Positions 35,017-46,218 of a stretch of 64,000 bases of DNA are shown here, piece after piece. Position numbers and translations under genes: made by a program. The DNA comes from Symmetrospora coprosmae (Eukaryota > Basidiomycota > Cystobasidiomycetes > Symmetrosporaceae). The stretch is from contig VUYT01000003.1 in the NCBI GenBank assembly GCA_008802785.1, forward strand, positions 835,640 through 899,639, read 5' to 3'. Each line of letters begins with the position of its first letter. Position 1 is the first letter of the stretch. The notes under the pieces are model-generated. The model did no database searches and was not told the origin of the DNA. It saw only the letters and a list, made by a program, of their open reading frames with translations.

Positions 35017-37612
35017 TTACTGCCCGAGCGGCGCTGCTCCTCCAATGACTCTCCCTCTGACGAAGACGGACGCAATCTGCAGAGTGCCGGGACTTTTATC
35101 AGTTCGGGCGCTGAGATGGCCAGTCTCGACGCAGGTTCCGACAACACTCACATTCCTGTCATCGCCTGCGAAGAGGAACTTCTCAAAGATGGCCTCGAGC
35201 GGGTCCTGCGGCTCGACGAAGAGAGCCGGGTTTGGCTGATCCTCAAACAGGTCGCCCCGGAAATCGAGCTCTTTCTGGCCGGTACGGACAAGCAGCGCAT
35301 CAAACTCCTTGCCGACCTTGAAGTTCCCGACAACGTCTTGCAGCTCGCACACCTCTGCTCCTCCCAGCGTCGCGAGGAAGAAGAGCGTCTCGAGGGGCAG
35401 GTGCTTGCCGGCGAACTTGTCCGGGGCGGACAAGGCGCGCGCAGGAGCGTCGATGGTCCGTTCGGCTTCCGCGTCGGCTTCGACGGGAGGCAATGCGCCC
35501 CCGTTGGACTGCTTCCTTGGCGTGAGCGAGCGCCCGCGGCTCTTGTCGGCTTCGATCTTTGCGTGCTCCTGAAAGCCAAACACTTTGGACACGACGCTCG
35601 CTTCCCGCAAAGCGCTCAGAATGCCGAGGCTGAGCGTGAAGGAGACTTCAGCATCTTGGCCTGCTGACAATTCGCCTGCCGGCACTCACCCGAATCCGCC
35701 AGAGACATCCGTCCCAAGGCCGACCTTGATGCCTCTGTCTAGCAGCTCGGCCACGGGCGAACAGCCACTTCGCAAGTTGAGGTTGCTTGTCGGGCAGTGC
35801 GAGATGCCTGACCGCTGTCTCTTGATGAGCTGCATCTCGTCCTCTTCGAGATGAACACAGTGCGCAAGAATGGTCTTCTCTGTGAGCAGGCCAAAGTGGT
35901 CGTAGACTGGGCGAGGAGAATGCGTCATCAGCAGGCCGGTCACGAGCACTATCAGCCAAGTGACGGGCCCACCCTGAGTGTAAGAATCGGTAAAGGGGAA
36001 GAGCTGCTTTGTGAACTCGATTTCTGCCGGGTTCTCGGCCAGATGCGTCTGAATGTGCAGCGACGGGTCCTTTGACACCATTGCCTGCAAGCTGGCCATG
36101 AGAGCGTCCGAGCAGGAGATGGCGAATCGTGGCGTAAGGATGGGCTGGACGAGCGCGGTCGAGTAGTAGGCTCGCTGCGTGACGGAGAGGGCCACGCTTG
36201 CGGCGCCGGAGGAGCCAGACGTCGATGAGCGGTGCCGACCATTGCTTCCGGACTTTCTCCGCCTGTCGTGCGAGCCTGAGCCTGAGCCCGACGAGGCCGT
36301 TCTGCTCCTTGAGCTGGAGCCGACCCTGGGCGAGATAGGGTCGTCCGAGGTCGACGCAGAGAAGCGCGGCGAGCAGCACTCCTTCCTAACATAGGCAATG
36401 AACTCCTTGGTGTCCTCGATGCTCTTGCTCGCCGTCTTTTCGACATAGTCGGGCGCGCTGTTCCGGTCCATGTTGCACTTGCCCACAAAGGCTCGCTGGC
36501 CTTTCCGGTGGACGATGTCGGCCAGCTGCTTGGTCGCATCGAGGTGCAGCGTCGCGTACCTAAGGGATACGAGTCAGACTGTGGACCTGAATCACGCTGC
36601 GACGCGTTGCACTCACCAGCAGCAGGTAGTCGTGCCTGTGTTGCGGAACGGTGTCAGCTGGCTCGTCCTTGGCTGTCCGCGCGACCGTGCTCACCTGCAG
36701 CGATGTTGCGAGATACGACAGACTCATATGTCCTCTGCGCATAGATTGGGTCGCTGAACTGTGTCGAGTGTCGTGCCTGAGCTTCCGTGCAGTGAGTGAT
36801 GTGCAAGATGCGCGCTCACCTTCGCTTCCGTAGGGAAGGTAAGCTGGATACGGCGTCGAAGGGTCAGTCTAGGAGCACAGTTGAGCTATAGGAGCCTGCT
36901 CACATTGCTCAGCCAGTCAAGCAGTTGGTACTGGGAGATTGTACTGATTCAGCGGGGGCTTGTCTTCGACACGTGCCTGCTTGTATGCAGGAGCGCACTC
37001 ACCTGTTGCCCTCTGCCCAGGTTCCTGTGACACGGGGAGGTCAGAGAGAGCAAAAGTCAGTTGTCCTCGGCTGGCTGCCTCTTCCTTCATCCCGCTCACG
37101 GATATTGCGGGGCGTGCTGCTCGGGAAAGATAGACAGATCAGCATGGCCTTATCGCGGCGCTTCCGGGCGCGCACGAGAGCCCGAGTGCACACGCACAGT
37201 ATGTGTGTCGATGAGTCTTTGCGAACAAGATAGATCCCATCAGCTCTGTGTGCGTGTTCAGGAACTAGGAGAGCTCCCTGTACCCACCCGGGGATGATAA
37301 ACTCGCCACGCTTGAGCGCAGTCACCTCGACTTGCTCCCATCCATTCTGCTGCTGCTCGAGCAGGCCAGCAATATCCTCGCTGCGGACATCGCGCTGGAT
37401 AAAGACTATCACACCGCTCTCGTCCACTGCGAGCAGCGTGTCGACCAGGTACTCGAGCTTGCGATTCGATAACGCATGAACAAAGGAGCCGTGGAAGACG
37501 CGCCGCTGTCCGGGCTAAAGGATGAGGGCGGGGATCAGCGGTCAGCGGATGATGTCTGCATCTCCTCTGCATCTCGCATACGCTCGCCTACCGAAGTGGG
37601 AGCAGTGACCAT
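35017..37612 (-). CDS. Guanine deaminase
   Basis: Zinc amidohydrolase that converts guanine to xanthine and ammonia in purine salvage and nitrogen use. About ten exons, several under 60 nt. The N-terminus is MVTAPTS|PGQRRVFHGSFVHA. The first metal ligands lie across an intron (LIDTHT|HAPQYP), as in the family's DTHTHAPQ. Further blocks are NLGRGQQYQLLDWL, ATLHLDATKQLADI, RAFVGKCNMDRNSAPDYVE and THLAENPAEIEF. HCVHLEEDEMQLI, SHCPTSNLNLRSG and GTDVSGGF follow, then ILSALREASVVSKVFGFQ and the end VFVRGRVIGG. A Ser/Arg-rich insert of ~60 residues sits between FIAYVRKE and TQRAYYSTA, where most relatives continue directly. The intron after GTDVSGGF is very short (29 to 44 nt depending on acceptor). 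Family assignment is secure. Confidence 0.94.
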
Positions 37613-37870
37613 GGCTGTTCGCGGTTTGCAGGACGATAAGGAGGATGTGCTCGCAAGGCACGTGCGCTGATGGCGCGGTTTCAGCCGGTGAGGACCAATG
37701 GTGACACAGAGGCACGGCAGGAGCGCACTTTGCACAGCTTTCACAGTCGCACATCATCTCGACACTTAATCCCATGTGGCTTCTGCAGCGGTCCTTAGCT
37801 TGCCTTCATTGCAGCAGCTTCTCTACCGCCGGACCTTTGCTTTGGCCACCTACAGTCCAACAGCTCGCCT

Positions 37871-39261
37871 TCACTCTGCGACAGCCGCAGGTGTAGCCTT
37901 CCCTGCCTCGCTGCTGTGCTCTGCGACTTCCTCGTTCTGGCCTCCTGCCTCGGCTTCAGACCCACTTCCCCTCTCTTGTTCGTCCCCATTTTCCCCGACG
38001 TCTTCCAGCTCGAGGTTGTCCGTGCTGCCGGCACCGCTTGATGCCATTCCGTACTCGCTGCCCAGCTCGCCCGCCATGATCATCTCGTCCAGAAGATCGT
38101 CCGCCATGAACATGTCTTCGAGCGGATCTGGCGCATCTTCTGCCTCCTCCAGAATGTCAATCATCCCCTCGATTTCGTTGACGCTTGACTCGCGCAGTGC
38201 CCGCAGCTCGAGTTCGGCAGCATCGTCCCATACCAGGTTGCTCCTGCTCTTGAGACCCGCTAGCGCGGATCCAACACATGCGTTGAAGAGATCCTGGGCC
38301 GGTACCCGCGCGAGCTCTCGACGGTAAGACTGCAGGGTCACAGCCACGTTCTCGCCGTTCGCGATGTAGAGCTTAGGTATGGCGACAAGGAGAGGCAACC
38401 ATGTGCTGTCCGAGAGCTTCTCGAGGATGGGAAGATAGCCGGCGGCGAAATCGCCCGAAAGTTCGAGCTCCTGGAGCTTGGGAGGGAGAGTAGCGTCTGC
38501 GAGCCCAGCAGTGCGAATGTCGATCTTGAGCACCTTGAGATTGGGAAGGTGCTGAAAGAGAGCGGTCCAGTCCGGAGCAGCAGCCGCAACGTCGGTATAG
38601 TCGAGTCCGGTAATGGTGAGATGGGTGAGCGCACTTCCCCTGTTGCCTGACACGTCCCAAGTCGGGACTTGGAGACCCCTGAGTCTAAGGAAGGTGAGAG
38701 TACGAAGGTTCTTGAAGGCAGCGCAGAACTTGCGCAGTATCTTGCCCCTCAGTGACCATGGCTTTGATTGCATTGGCGGGAGCAGCATGGTTACCTCCCT
38801 CAGCGAGGACCCGGCGGGAGAGAGCAGAGCGGGTGGCATAGAAGCGACCTTGTCAAATGCACTGAGATGTTCGAGACAGAAGCTGGCCTTCTGCACAGAG
38901 CCGCCCAGTGCCATGAGCGCCCGGACAGCGTGGAGGTCCGCGCCAGATTCGGCCCAGATAGATCTGATCATCTGCGCAAGGTGCGGTTGTTTGGCGATGG
39001 TGTTGATGAACGCCGCGTTCTGGGACCCTTCGGGTTGAGGGTGTGATGTGCGTAGAGTTGAGGTGTGAAGTAGCTGTTCCACTGGCTCTTGTTGACGCGA
39101 GCATATTTGGCGAGGGTGCGGGGATGAGCGCTAGAATGCCCGGGCAGCTTGTAGTACTTCTCCGGCTGATGTACGAGGTAGTCGAAGATGCGCTCGCGTA
39201 GTTCCAGTATACCGAAGACGAGCGCACACGCGCTGTCCGGAATGCCGTCGACGGAAGCCAT
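37871..39261 (-). CDS. F-box-like/leucine-rich protein with apparent 1-nt frameshift
   Basis: Paralogue of the gene at 2641-3867. The ATG at 39261 opens MASVDGIPDS, then an F-box-like block (ILELRERIFDYLV, LAKYARVNKSQWNSYFTPQL). Around 39028-39040 the homologous reading moves to another frame (continuing INTIAKQPHLAQMIRSIWAE) with no room for an intron and no ATG to start the second frame. The second frame then runs open for about 390 codons to the stop at 37871. It has leucine-rich segments (LPNLKVLKIDI, LPPKLQELELSGDF) and an acidic C-terminus. One missing base in the CCC run at 39032-39034 would explain it. Either an assembly error or a gene being lost. Function would be as an SCF substrate receptor, by pattern only. 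Confidence 0.65.
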
Positions 39262-40054
39262 GTCTTGCGCTGGACCGCAAGCGGATCCGGAGAGGCGCGC
39301 CCTGTCCGAGGTGGACTGTGAAAGCGATGTCAGCAACGCAGACGCGCGGATGCGTGTCGCAGCATTCCTATATGCTCATGGCTTGCTTCGCTTTAAAGGC
39401 CTGTCACACCTTTCCAGTGTTTTGCGGCACTCGGCAGACCAGCGCGACTAGAACTGTCTGCCTTTGGCCCGGGAGTGACTGTAAGGGCGTCCCGGGCGAG
39501 AACGTCAGCGAAGTCCGACTATAACGACTGCGTTCTGATGCCAGCAGATTCACCTATCGTATGCCTGTGCTCTCGTCGCCTGCAAAATTCGAGGGTGAGC
39601 AGGACGGAGACAGGAGAGTATGCCCTTCCGCTGACCTGGAGACGCGACGGCAACCTTGCCGCCGCTGCAGTGCCGCCACCGCCTCTCGCCCTCAGGACAA
39701 AGCAGTACTGCACCGGCACCGTCGACTCCAGCAGGCCTAGTCTCGATATCAGCACCATCAATACACTCCCCACACTCGTTAAGCCGTTACCCTCTGCCGG
39801 TCCCCCCTTGTGCCCGCGTGTCGCCCTCTGCCTCCTCCTCCAACTTTCGTCGACACTCGGTCAACCTCTACGACCCAAAGAGCAGCAGCGCGTCCACTGC
39901 CCCGTTTGTTTACGCGCAGGCTGAGCAGGCGAGCTCCTCGTACATCGACACTTCCCTGCTGCTGCTATTGCTTGAGTCTGCCCACATCGCTGCTGGCATC
40001 ATCCGACCTCGTCTGTCCGGACCGGACCGAGTGCAGATCGCTTCGAAGCTCCCG
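39262..40054. other. Divergent promoter between F-box-like gene and membrane-protein gene
   Basis: 793 bp. Frames on the plus strand stay open into the next gene (from about 39656) but lack a convincing start upstream of 40055. No repeat or RNA gene was recognised. Confidence 0.4.
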
Positions 40055-41904
40055 ATGCAAGAGCAGCAGCAGCCCGCTGAAACCCACAACCGCAACAAGC
40101 GCGATGTCTTCTCTGGGAACACAGGGCTCGCCCTGCTCGGCGTCCTTGTCGGGCTGGCTGTCCTCTTCGTCATGTTTGTGAGTCGACGCCCGCAGGATGG
40201 GCATGTCCGCTTTGCGGGGGGGACGGAGATGCTGACATGGTGCTTGTGCATCAACAGCTCGGCGTCCTTGTTGTCTTGGTTGTGAAGAGGCGCATGAAGA
40301 CCAAGAAGGAGGCGCCGACGCCTAAGCGGCGGTATCGCAACCATTCTGGCAGGATCTCGGAAGACGTCAGGCAGCCGTCGGTTTCGGAGGAGCACAGTCA
40401 CGAGTGGGTCGCTCCTCGGTTTCAGCCTGTCGTACGCACAGCTGATGCTCGTACGGACAGCCTCCATCCTCCCACCTTCCCACAGATGCAGGAGCACGCA
40501 ACGTCTCGCTTTCAAAGCTTCGACTTTCCCCAGTCCCCCATGGGCTCTGGGCAGTGGGTGCCTCGGACACAGATACACCCTCCCACAGACCAAGGAATGA
40601 CGACCTCGGCAGCAGTAGGACCATCTCACCTCGCCATCGCCATGCAGACCACCTCTGCTCCTCCCTTGCTGAAGCGCAACCAGACCGAGCCACACAGGCC
40701 GCACTCGTACCTCCCGGCGCAACGCGCGTTCACGCCTCTCGCCGCCAGTCTCCCCTTCGTGCGCACTTCGCCCATCCCGACCGGGTCTGGGCTATCGAAC
40801 CACCCTGGGATGCCGTCAATGCCCAGCTCGGACCTCCTGCCGCGCTCCGTCAGCAGCCGTGATCAAGCGACTCCGCAGGACGACCCATTCCATTTCGATG
40901 AAGATGGCGACGACGAGGATAGGCACGAGGCGCTCCAGCAGGCTCGCGCAAGTACGCCCGGCGGCGGCATGGAGTACGTTTACACGTCGCCCGCAGGCCG
41001 AAGCGAGAAGCACGCTCGTTCGTCGGCCTACAAGCACGCGCACCGGATCTCAGCAGACGACTACATCGTGCCGCAGCCGAGCAAGTCGCTCTACAATCCG
41101 CGCTACCACAACGTGTACTCGCATCACCAGGCGTACACGTCCGCCGCGAACAAGCAGGCGCGCACCTCGACGCACATGCGGAACCGCAGCTCTGGAACCA
41201 ACCTTACCGCACATACAATCGACACAAACTCTTCGTCGGCAACGACGCGCATCCGCCCTGTCGTGTTCAACGACTCGCCTCGCTCGAGCGTATTGAGCGT
41301 GCTCTACACGCCAGCATCGCCGTACCTCGCCTCCCATCCTTCGCCGTTCGCGGACCAGCATCAGCAGCCAGCGCAGGACGGCGAGCCAAGCCATCCGTTC
41401 AGTAGCGCGCAGGACGGGCTTGGGAGACCCGAGAGTGCGTCTTTCGACACGACAGCCAGCCCGGATGCCCTGACCTACAACTTCAGCTTCCCGACCCCAC
41501 CTCGAGCGGGGCCAAACGCTTCGGCTGGTGGGGTGGTGCCAGGCGCGCAGAGGAGTGAGGGCCTGCGACAGGTCTCGCAGGCTCGCCGAGCGAGCGGCAA
41601 GCTGCCCGATGTCCTTTTCAGCAGGGCTCCTCCCGCGTCAGGCGAAAGCGACGAGAACGTCCCTCCCGCACAGGGAGAGTCAGCATGGTTCACTCCCGGC
41701 GTCGCACGCCAGCACTCCCTGCAGCACAGGAAGAGCCTCTCTGCACCGCTTTCGCCCGCCGTGCGCGACTCGGCCTACTCGCAGATGGAGACGCTCATGC
41801 CGATACCCGCACACGCCGGCAGCGCCCGCAGCGTCAGTCCCGCCGCCACGGCCTCGTCAGGCACAGGCAGTCTGCAGAGCAGCCAGTACGGGCATGCCTT
41901 GTGA
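40055..41904 (+). CDS. Single-pass membrane protein with long disordered tail
   Basis: I do not recognise a family. Two exons join across an intron at about 40177-40257 to give roughly 590 residues. After a 25-residue polar N-terminus (MQEQQQPAETHNRNKRDVFS) there is one hydrophobic helix (LALLGVLVGLAVLFVMF|LGVLVVLVV). It is followed at once by KRRMKTKK, a strong stop-transfer signal that puts the remaining ~540 residues in the cytosol. The tail is rich in Ser, Pro, Gln, Thr and His. It looks disordered, with likely phosphorylation sites and a motif SDENVPP near its end. No signal peptide and no catalytic domain. Such layouts occur in fungal cell-surface sensors and polarity proteins, but here the outside part is too short for a sensor ectodomain. 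Start chosen at the first ATG in the frame that contains the helix. Confidence 0.75.
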
Positions 41905-42159
41905 CGCTTTGCCCGTCTTTTCGCGCACATATACACGCATTCTCCCACACGCTCAACTAGTTTCGCCTTTCTTAGCCTCCAAGTAGCATAGCTGTGCTCT
42001 CTGCTTGTCTTCCCCTCCGCTGCGCTCCTCTCCCATTCCCATCATTTCTCAGCCGCTCCCCGCATCGTTTAATAATCCTTGGCCCAGCAGCAGTCCTGTC
42101 GTACCCGCAATGCAGTAGCAGCAGCAGATCGTCTTGCAGGGAAACATGTAACAGAGCGC

Positions 42160-43463
42160 TCACACCCGCGCGGGGCATGCGGTTTGAAGCTTGCTACATT
42201 GCTCTGCCTGCCGCGTGCGCACAGCCGTAATCAGACACGCCTCAAGAGCCTGGAAGCAGTCGACAAATCTCGGCCCGGCAGCGGATGCATCAAAGGCCTT
42301 CTGCAGTGCCGTCTTGTACACTGAGGTCTGGTGCAGCTCAGCTGGCAGCGGGACTGTCCGTCAAGAAAGTGAGGTCAGCTTGAGGTCGCGGCGCCTTCAG
42401 TTGGCTGACGCACCGGCTTGTAGATCGACGACGAGATTCGGAGGCAGGTATCCGAAGGCCTGTTGTGTGATGCCATTCTACGTGGGAAATGACCAATGAG
42501 TTCATGCAGCGCTGCTGTAGATGACGACTCGCGTGTAGCTAATCTGGACGCACCAAAATAGCTTGCAAGCTCGACAATGGACCTCCTACAAGGCATTGAT
42601 AGCTGGACGGCAGGGCGTCGCCGAGCTGAACAATGTCGTTGAAGCATTGCTGTACCTGGAGCAGAGCAGTCACGGTGTTCCCCGAGACGGAAGCGACGAT
42701 GCTGTTGATGACGTTGCTGATGTGCTCATAGAATCCGGCTGTAGTGCTTGACTGCGAGAGCGAGTAGCCGACATCTGGGGGCAGGAAAGGCGTTGGTCAG
42801 AACGGCGGAAGCGCAAGAAGGAAGCCTTGCGCACTATTCATGAGGCTCAGCACCACGTTCGGAGGGAGGTATCCTGCGCTCTGCTCCATGGCGCCGTCAA
42901 GTGCAGTCTGAATGGTCGAGAGCGGGCCTCCGGCCTGGGTAGGGCAGAAGCGTGTCAGGCCAATCTATTGCAATGCGAAGTGACAGATGAGCAGACAGTC
43001 CGCCTGCTCACTGCCGTGTAGCAGACCACGTTCTCCGCGGGCATAGACGCGGCGCGACGAAGGCATTCCTGGAGCTGCTCGAGCGCAGTAACGGTGTTGC
43101 CGCTCGCACTCGCCGTTACGGATAGCAGGGCATTGTTGATGGCTTCAACGAAGAGCGTGTCTCTGAGGGGTAGCTTGAGGATGACAGGACTCACGGCTGT
43201 TGGGAGGATGTCAGCGTGCGTCTCAAGGACAAGGATGGAGCGCGCCCACCCTGCTGGACCGCGGTGAGGGTGGCAGGCGGGAGGATGCCAATGTACTGCT
43301 CGATGACGGCGTTGAGTGTCGTACGTGGGTCGCTGAGAGCTGGGCGAGAAAGAGCAGACAGGCCAGCTCGGGGAGAGTCGGTCACGGCATCGCGTCTGTC
43401 GTGCGCGGAGACTGCTGCGACGAAGGAGGTCAGGAGCGCGAGAAAGGACAGTGCGAGTCTCAT
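42160..43463 (-). CDS. Secreted protein made of three repeats
   Basis: I do not recognise a family. MRLALSFLALLTSFVAAVSA is a clear signal peptide. Six or seven exons give about 330 residues. The mature part consists of three related units of about 75-90 residues. Each begins with a TL/TI/SL helix leading to a LPP motif (GILPP, GYLPP, GYLPP). Each then has a PL segment and a second helix with two cysteines (QLQECL and VVCY in unit 1; QVQQCF and YQCL in unit 2; DCFQALEACL and QC in unit 3). Units 1 and 2 share SGNTVTAL. An intron follows the LPP helix in all three units. The six or more cysteines could form disulfides. No transmembrane segment or GPI signal is seen. A secreted wall or effector-like role is possible but not shown. 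Confidence 0.8.
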
Positions 43464-43659
43464 GGTTGGAGGCAGTGGGTGAGTTAACGAGGAAGACAGA
43501 AGGAAGTAATGTCAGAGCGTCAACCTGTTCAAGCGGCCGCTGCGGGTCAACAAGCATGGCCCATTCCCCGCCCAGGTCAGACACCTTCCGAGCTGTAAGG
43601 TCGATGACCGCTTTCGCTTCTGCCGCAACCCGGCGCTCGCCTCGCATCTCGCAAATTCT

Positions 43660-44688
43660 ATGGTTCTCTTCTTCACATCGACTGGTGAGGTTTGCGAGTA
43701 AGCTTTGCTGTTTTCGACGAATGCTGACCCTCCAAACAGTCCTGGGGGCGGACAAGCCCATCGTCATGTAGGTGGCGACTGATCTCCCCCGTCGTATTGC
43801 TCGCTGACCTCTGCGCGTAGCTACATGGGCAAGGACAAGGTGCGCCTCTCCCGATGTCTTGTCTCTCTGAAATCCGACTGACGCGCTGATTGCTGGACAG
43901 TTCGAAAGTAAGCTTGCCGCCTCCGCCAAAGACTTCGACGCGTCGTCCCCTCTGACATCCGGCCAGACGAGGACCTCATCCGATATGCCTACACCGAAGA
44001 CGTCTGGTTCCACGTTGACAAGCTGTCGAGCGCGCACGTCTACCTGCGCTTACCGCCTGGGATGAGCTGGGATGCGATACCTGAAGCGGCGCTCCTGGAC
44101 TGCAGCCAGCTCGTCAAGGCCAATTCCATCGAGTGCGTGCGCCAAATGGCTCGTCTGCAGATATCCACTGACCTGGACGGGACACAGAGGCAACAAGAAG
44201 AGCAATATCACGATCATCTACACGCCCGCGTCTAATCTAAAGAAGACGGGCGACATGGCTATCGGGCAGGTATCTTTCCACAAGGACAAGGTCGTCCGGC
44301 GGTTCCATGTCGCTGCTCGCGATAACGCCATCGTCAACAGACTGAACAAGACGAAAGGTGAGCGGGGTGCGTCCGTTGTCCTCCTGCAACGGCCAGCTGA
44401 TGCTGTCGTCGGGCAGTCGAGCGCGAAGTCGACCACGAAGCAGACCGCATCATCCGCCAGCAGGAGATGGGCAAGCAGCGCAAGCTAGAAGCGCACGAGC
44501 GGAAAAAGGTAGAGGCGGATCTGGCGCGCCAACGCAAGCAGGAGGCCGAGTCGCGGAGCTACACTTCTTTGTTCGCTGCGCAGGAGCAGGACAGGAAGGA
44601 GCGGCTCGCAGCGGGGGAGAGCAGCGAAGACGAAGCGAAAGGCGCGAAGACGGAGGGCGACTTTGACTCGGACGACGACTTCATGTGA
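43660..44688 (+). CDS. CCDC25 homologue (NFACT-R domain protein)
   Basis: Conserved eukaryotic protein with an NFACT-R (DUF814) domain; human CCDC25 is its best-known member. Several short exons. [46 protein letters not shown] is followed by [34 protein letters not shown] and [38 protein letters not shown] completes the domain. A coiled-coil tail rich in Lys, Glu and Arg contains [14 protein letters not shown]. The end DSDDDFM matches the acidic FM-ending tail of the family. One exon (FE) is only 7 nt long in my model. Cellular role in fungi is not established; relatives in the NFACT group act in ribosome quality control, but this short form lacks the other NFACT domains. Confidence 0.94.
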
Positions 44689-44711
44689 ATGACTAGCGTA
44701 TATTGTATGCT

Positions 44712-45958
44712 TTACAAAATGCCACCGATCTTGACGGGCCCCTTGTGCGCTGGGAACCCGCCTGCGAACTCGTCCGGGAGATCCACTGCGACCTGCGCAG
44801 TCTTGCTCACGTACTCCCTCTTCGGCTTGAGCTCGCCGCTCCTGTATGCGTGCTGGCGCTTCTCGAGGTCGTGCGCCCACATGGCCGCGCCTATCCGGTT
44901 GCTGACGGAGAAGAGGAGGCCAACGAGCGGGACACGCTCGAACAGGGCGGCTGCGAAGCCAAAGGAGCGGTACTCGACCAGCCGCTCGACGATGAACATC
45001 TCCTCTTCGTAGGGTGTGAGGCGCTTGATGGCAAAGTATGGCTTGTGCAGTATGCGGGCAAGCGTCCTGGGATCCGGGAAGGGACTTCAGAGCAGAAACG
45101 GACCGGTGAGGAAGTGGCACTCACACGCTCGCTAATGAAGCGGAAACGATGAGGCCCAGGAACGGGATGAAGTTCAGGGGCTGGAGAACGACTGGAAGGG
45201 GCAAGCACGTCAACTGGGTCGGAGCTGCCTTGCCAAGGTTGGACTCACCTTTAAGCAGGATGATCCGCAGCCAAGGGTTCCCTGCCTTCATAAGAAAGCT
45301 CTTCCTCTCCAGACTCCTCTGTGCCCTCTCCACTGGTGGCTCTTTCCACTCCTCTACGTACGGCATCCAGAAACTGGCCTCTTTGCCTCGAGAGGCGACT
45401 GTCGCGTCGTATGCGTGCGCGCGGGCTGCCTTTAGCTCCTTCTTGATGAACCATTCGAGGACGAACGAGGCTTGCTGCAGGACGAGGAGGTACGTGGCAT
45501 ACGAGTGTATGCTAGAGGCGGCCGGTCAGCCTGTTGCCGCTGGAAGCATCGGGACAGACCCCAGACTCGCGCACTTGATGCCGAGCCAGCTGCTCTTTTC
45601 CTCGTACCGTCCGAGCAGGGCCGTCTTCATGAAGCTGCGGACGTAGTAGCGCGTGAAAGGCAACGAGACGACGGCCCACTACGAGAGGTCGGTTGAGGGA
45701 GGTCAGTCTGGAGCCTCTCCTTACATCAGCAGGGGATGCCATGACGTACGACGAGGGCGGCCAGAGCTCCCTTCTGGGCCGCTTTACGCGTTCGCTGCCT
45801 GCAGAGGGTGTTGACAAGGCTCTCAATGGTCGCCTCTTGCTAACGGTGCGCTGCTGCCGGCCGCACCATATTGGCCTGTTTATGCTGGCATCTGTCAAGA
45901 AGCGGTACGCTCCGACGAGGATGTAGAGCGGCGTGAACCGCAGGAACTCGGCTGGCAT
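44712..45958 (-). CDS. Polytopic membrane protein, Lds/Rrt8 (EI24-like) type
   Basis: About six exons. The N-terminus is MPAEFLRFTPLYILVGAYRF. It continues WAVVSLPFTRYYVRSFMKTA, LLGRYEEKSSWLGI and IHSYATYLLVLQQASFVLEW. Then come WMPYVEEWKEPP, PLNFIPFLGLIVSASLAS, FAIKRLTPYEEEMFIVERLV, EYRSFGFAAALFERVPLVGL and GAAMWAHDLEKRQHAY. The pattern of several hydrophobic segments plus the closing EEEMFIVERLVEYRSFG...WAHDLEK block reminds me of fungal Lds1/Lds2/Rrt8 proteins, which in budding yeast sit on lipid droplets and spore wall membranes. That link is from memory and moderate. The stop lies 23 bp from the convergent CCDC25 gene, so the two 3' UTRs must overlap. Confidence 0.75.
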
Positions 45959-46218
45959 ATCGCAGACGCGCAGAGAGTGCGCTACTTCGAGGGTGTAGTT
46001 TACTGTTGTGCTTGGTGTGCGATTGCGTAGGCGAGAAGACGTCGGACGCGTTCAATCCGTTGCCCACAGCCTGCTCTATCGGCGCCACCGAGCCCGTCGA
46101 CGTCGACGTCGATGATGCGTCTTTCCGTCCCACTCTCCCTCTGCGTCTCTCCAACCCAACAGCGATTGTTCATTCATCTATACACGGCAGGAAGCATCAC
46201 ATACATCGCACACACATC

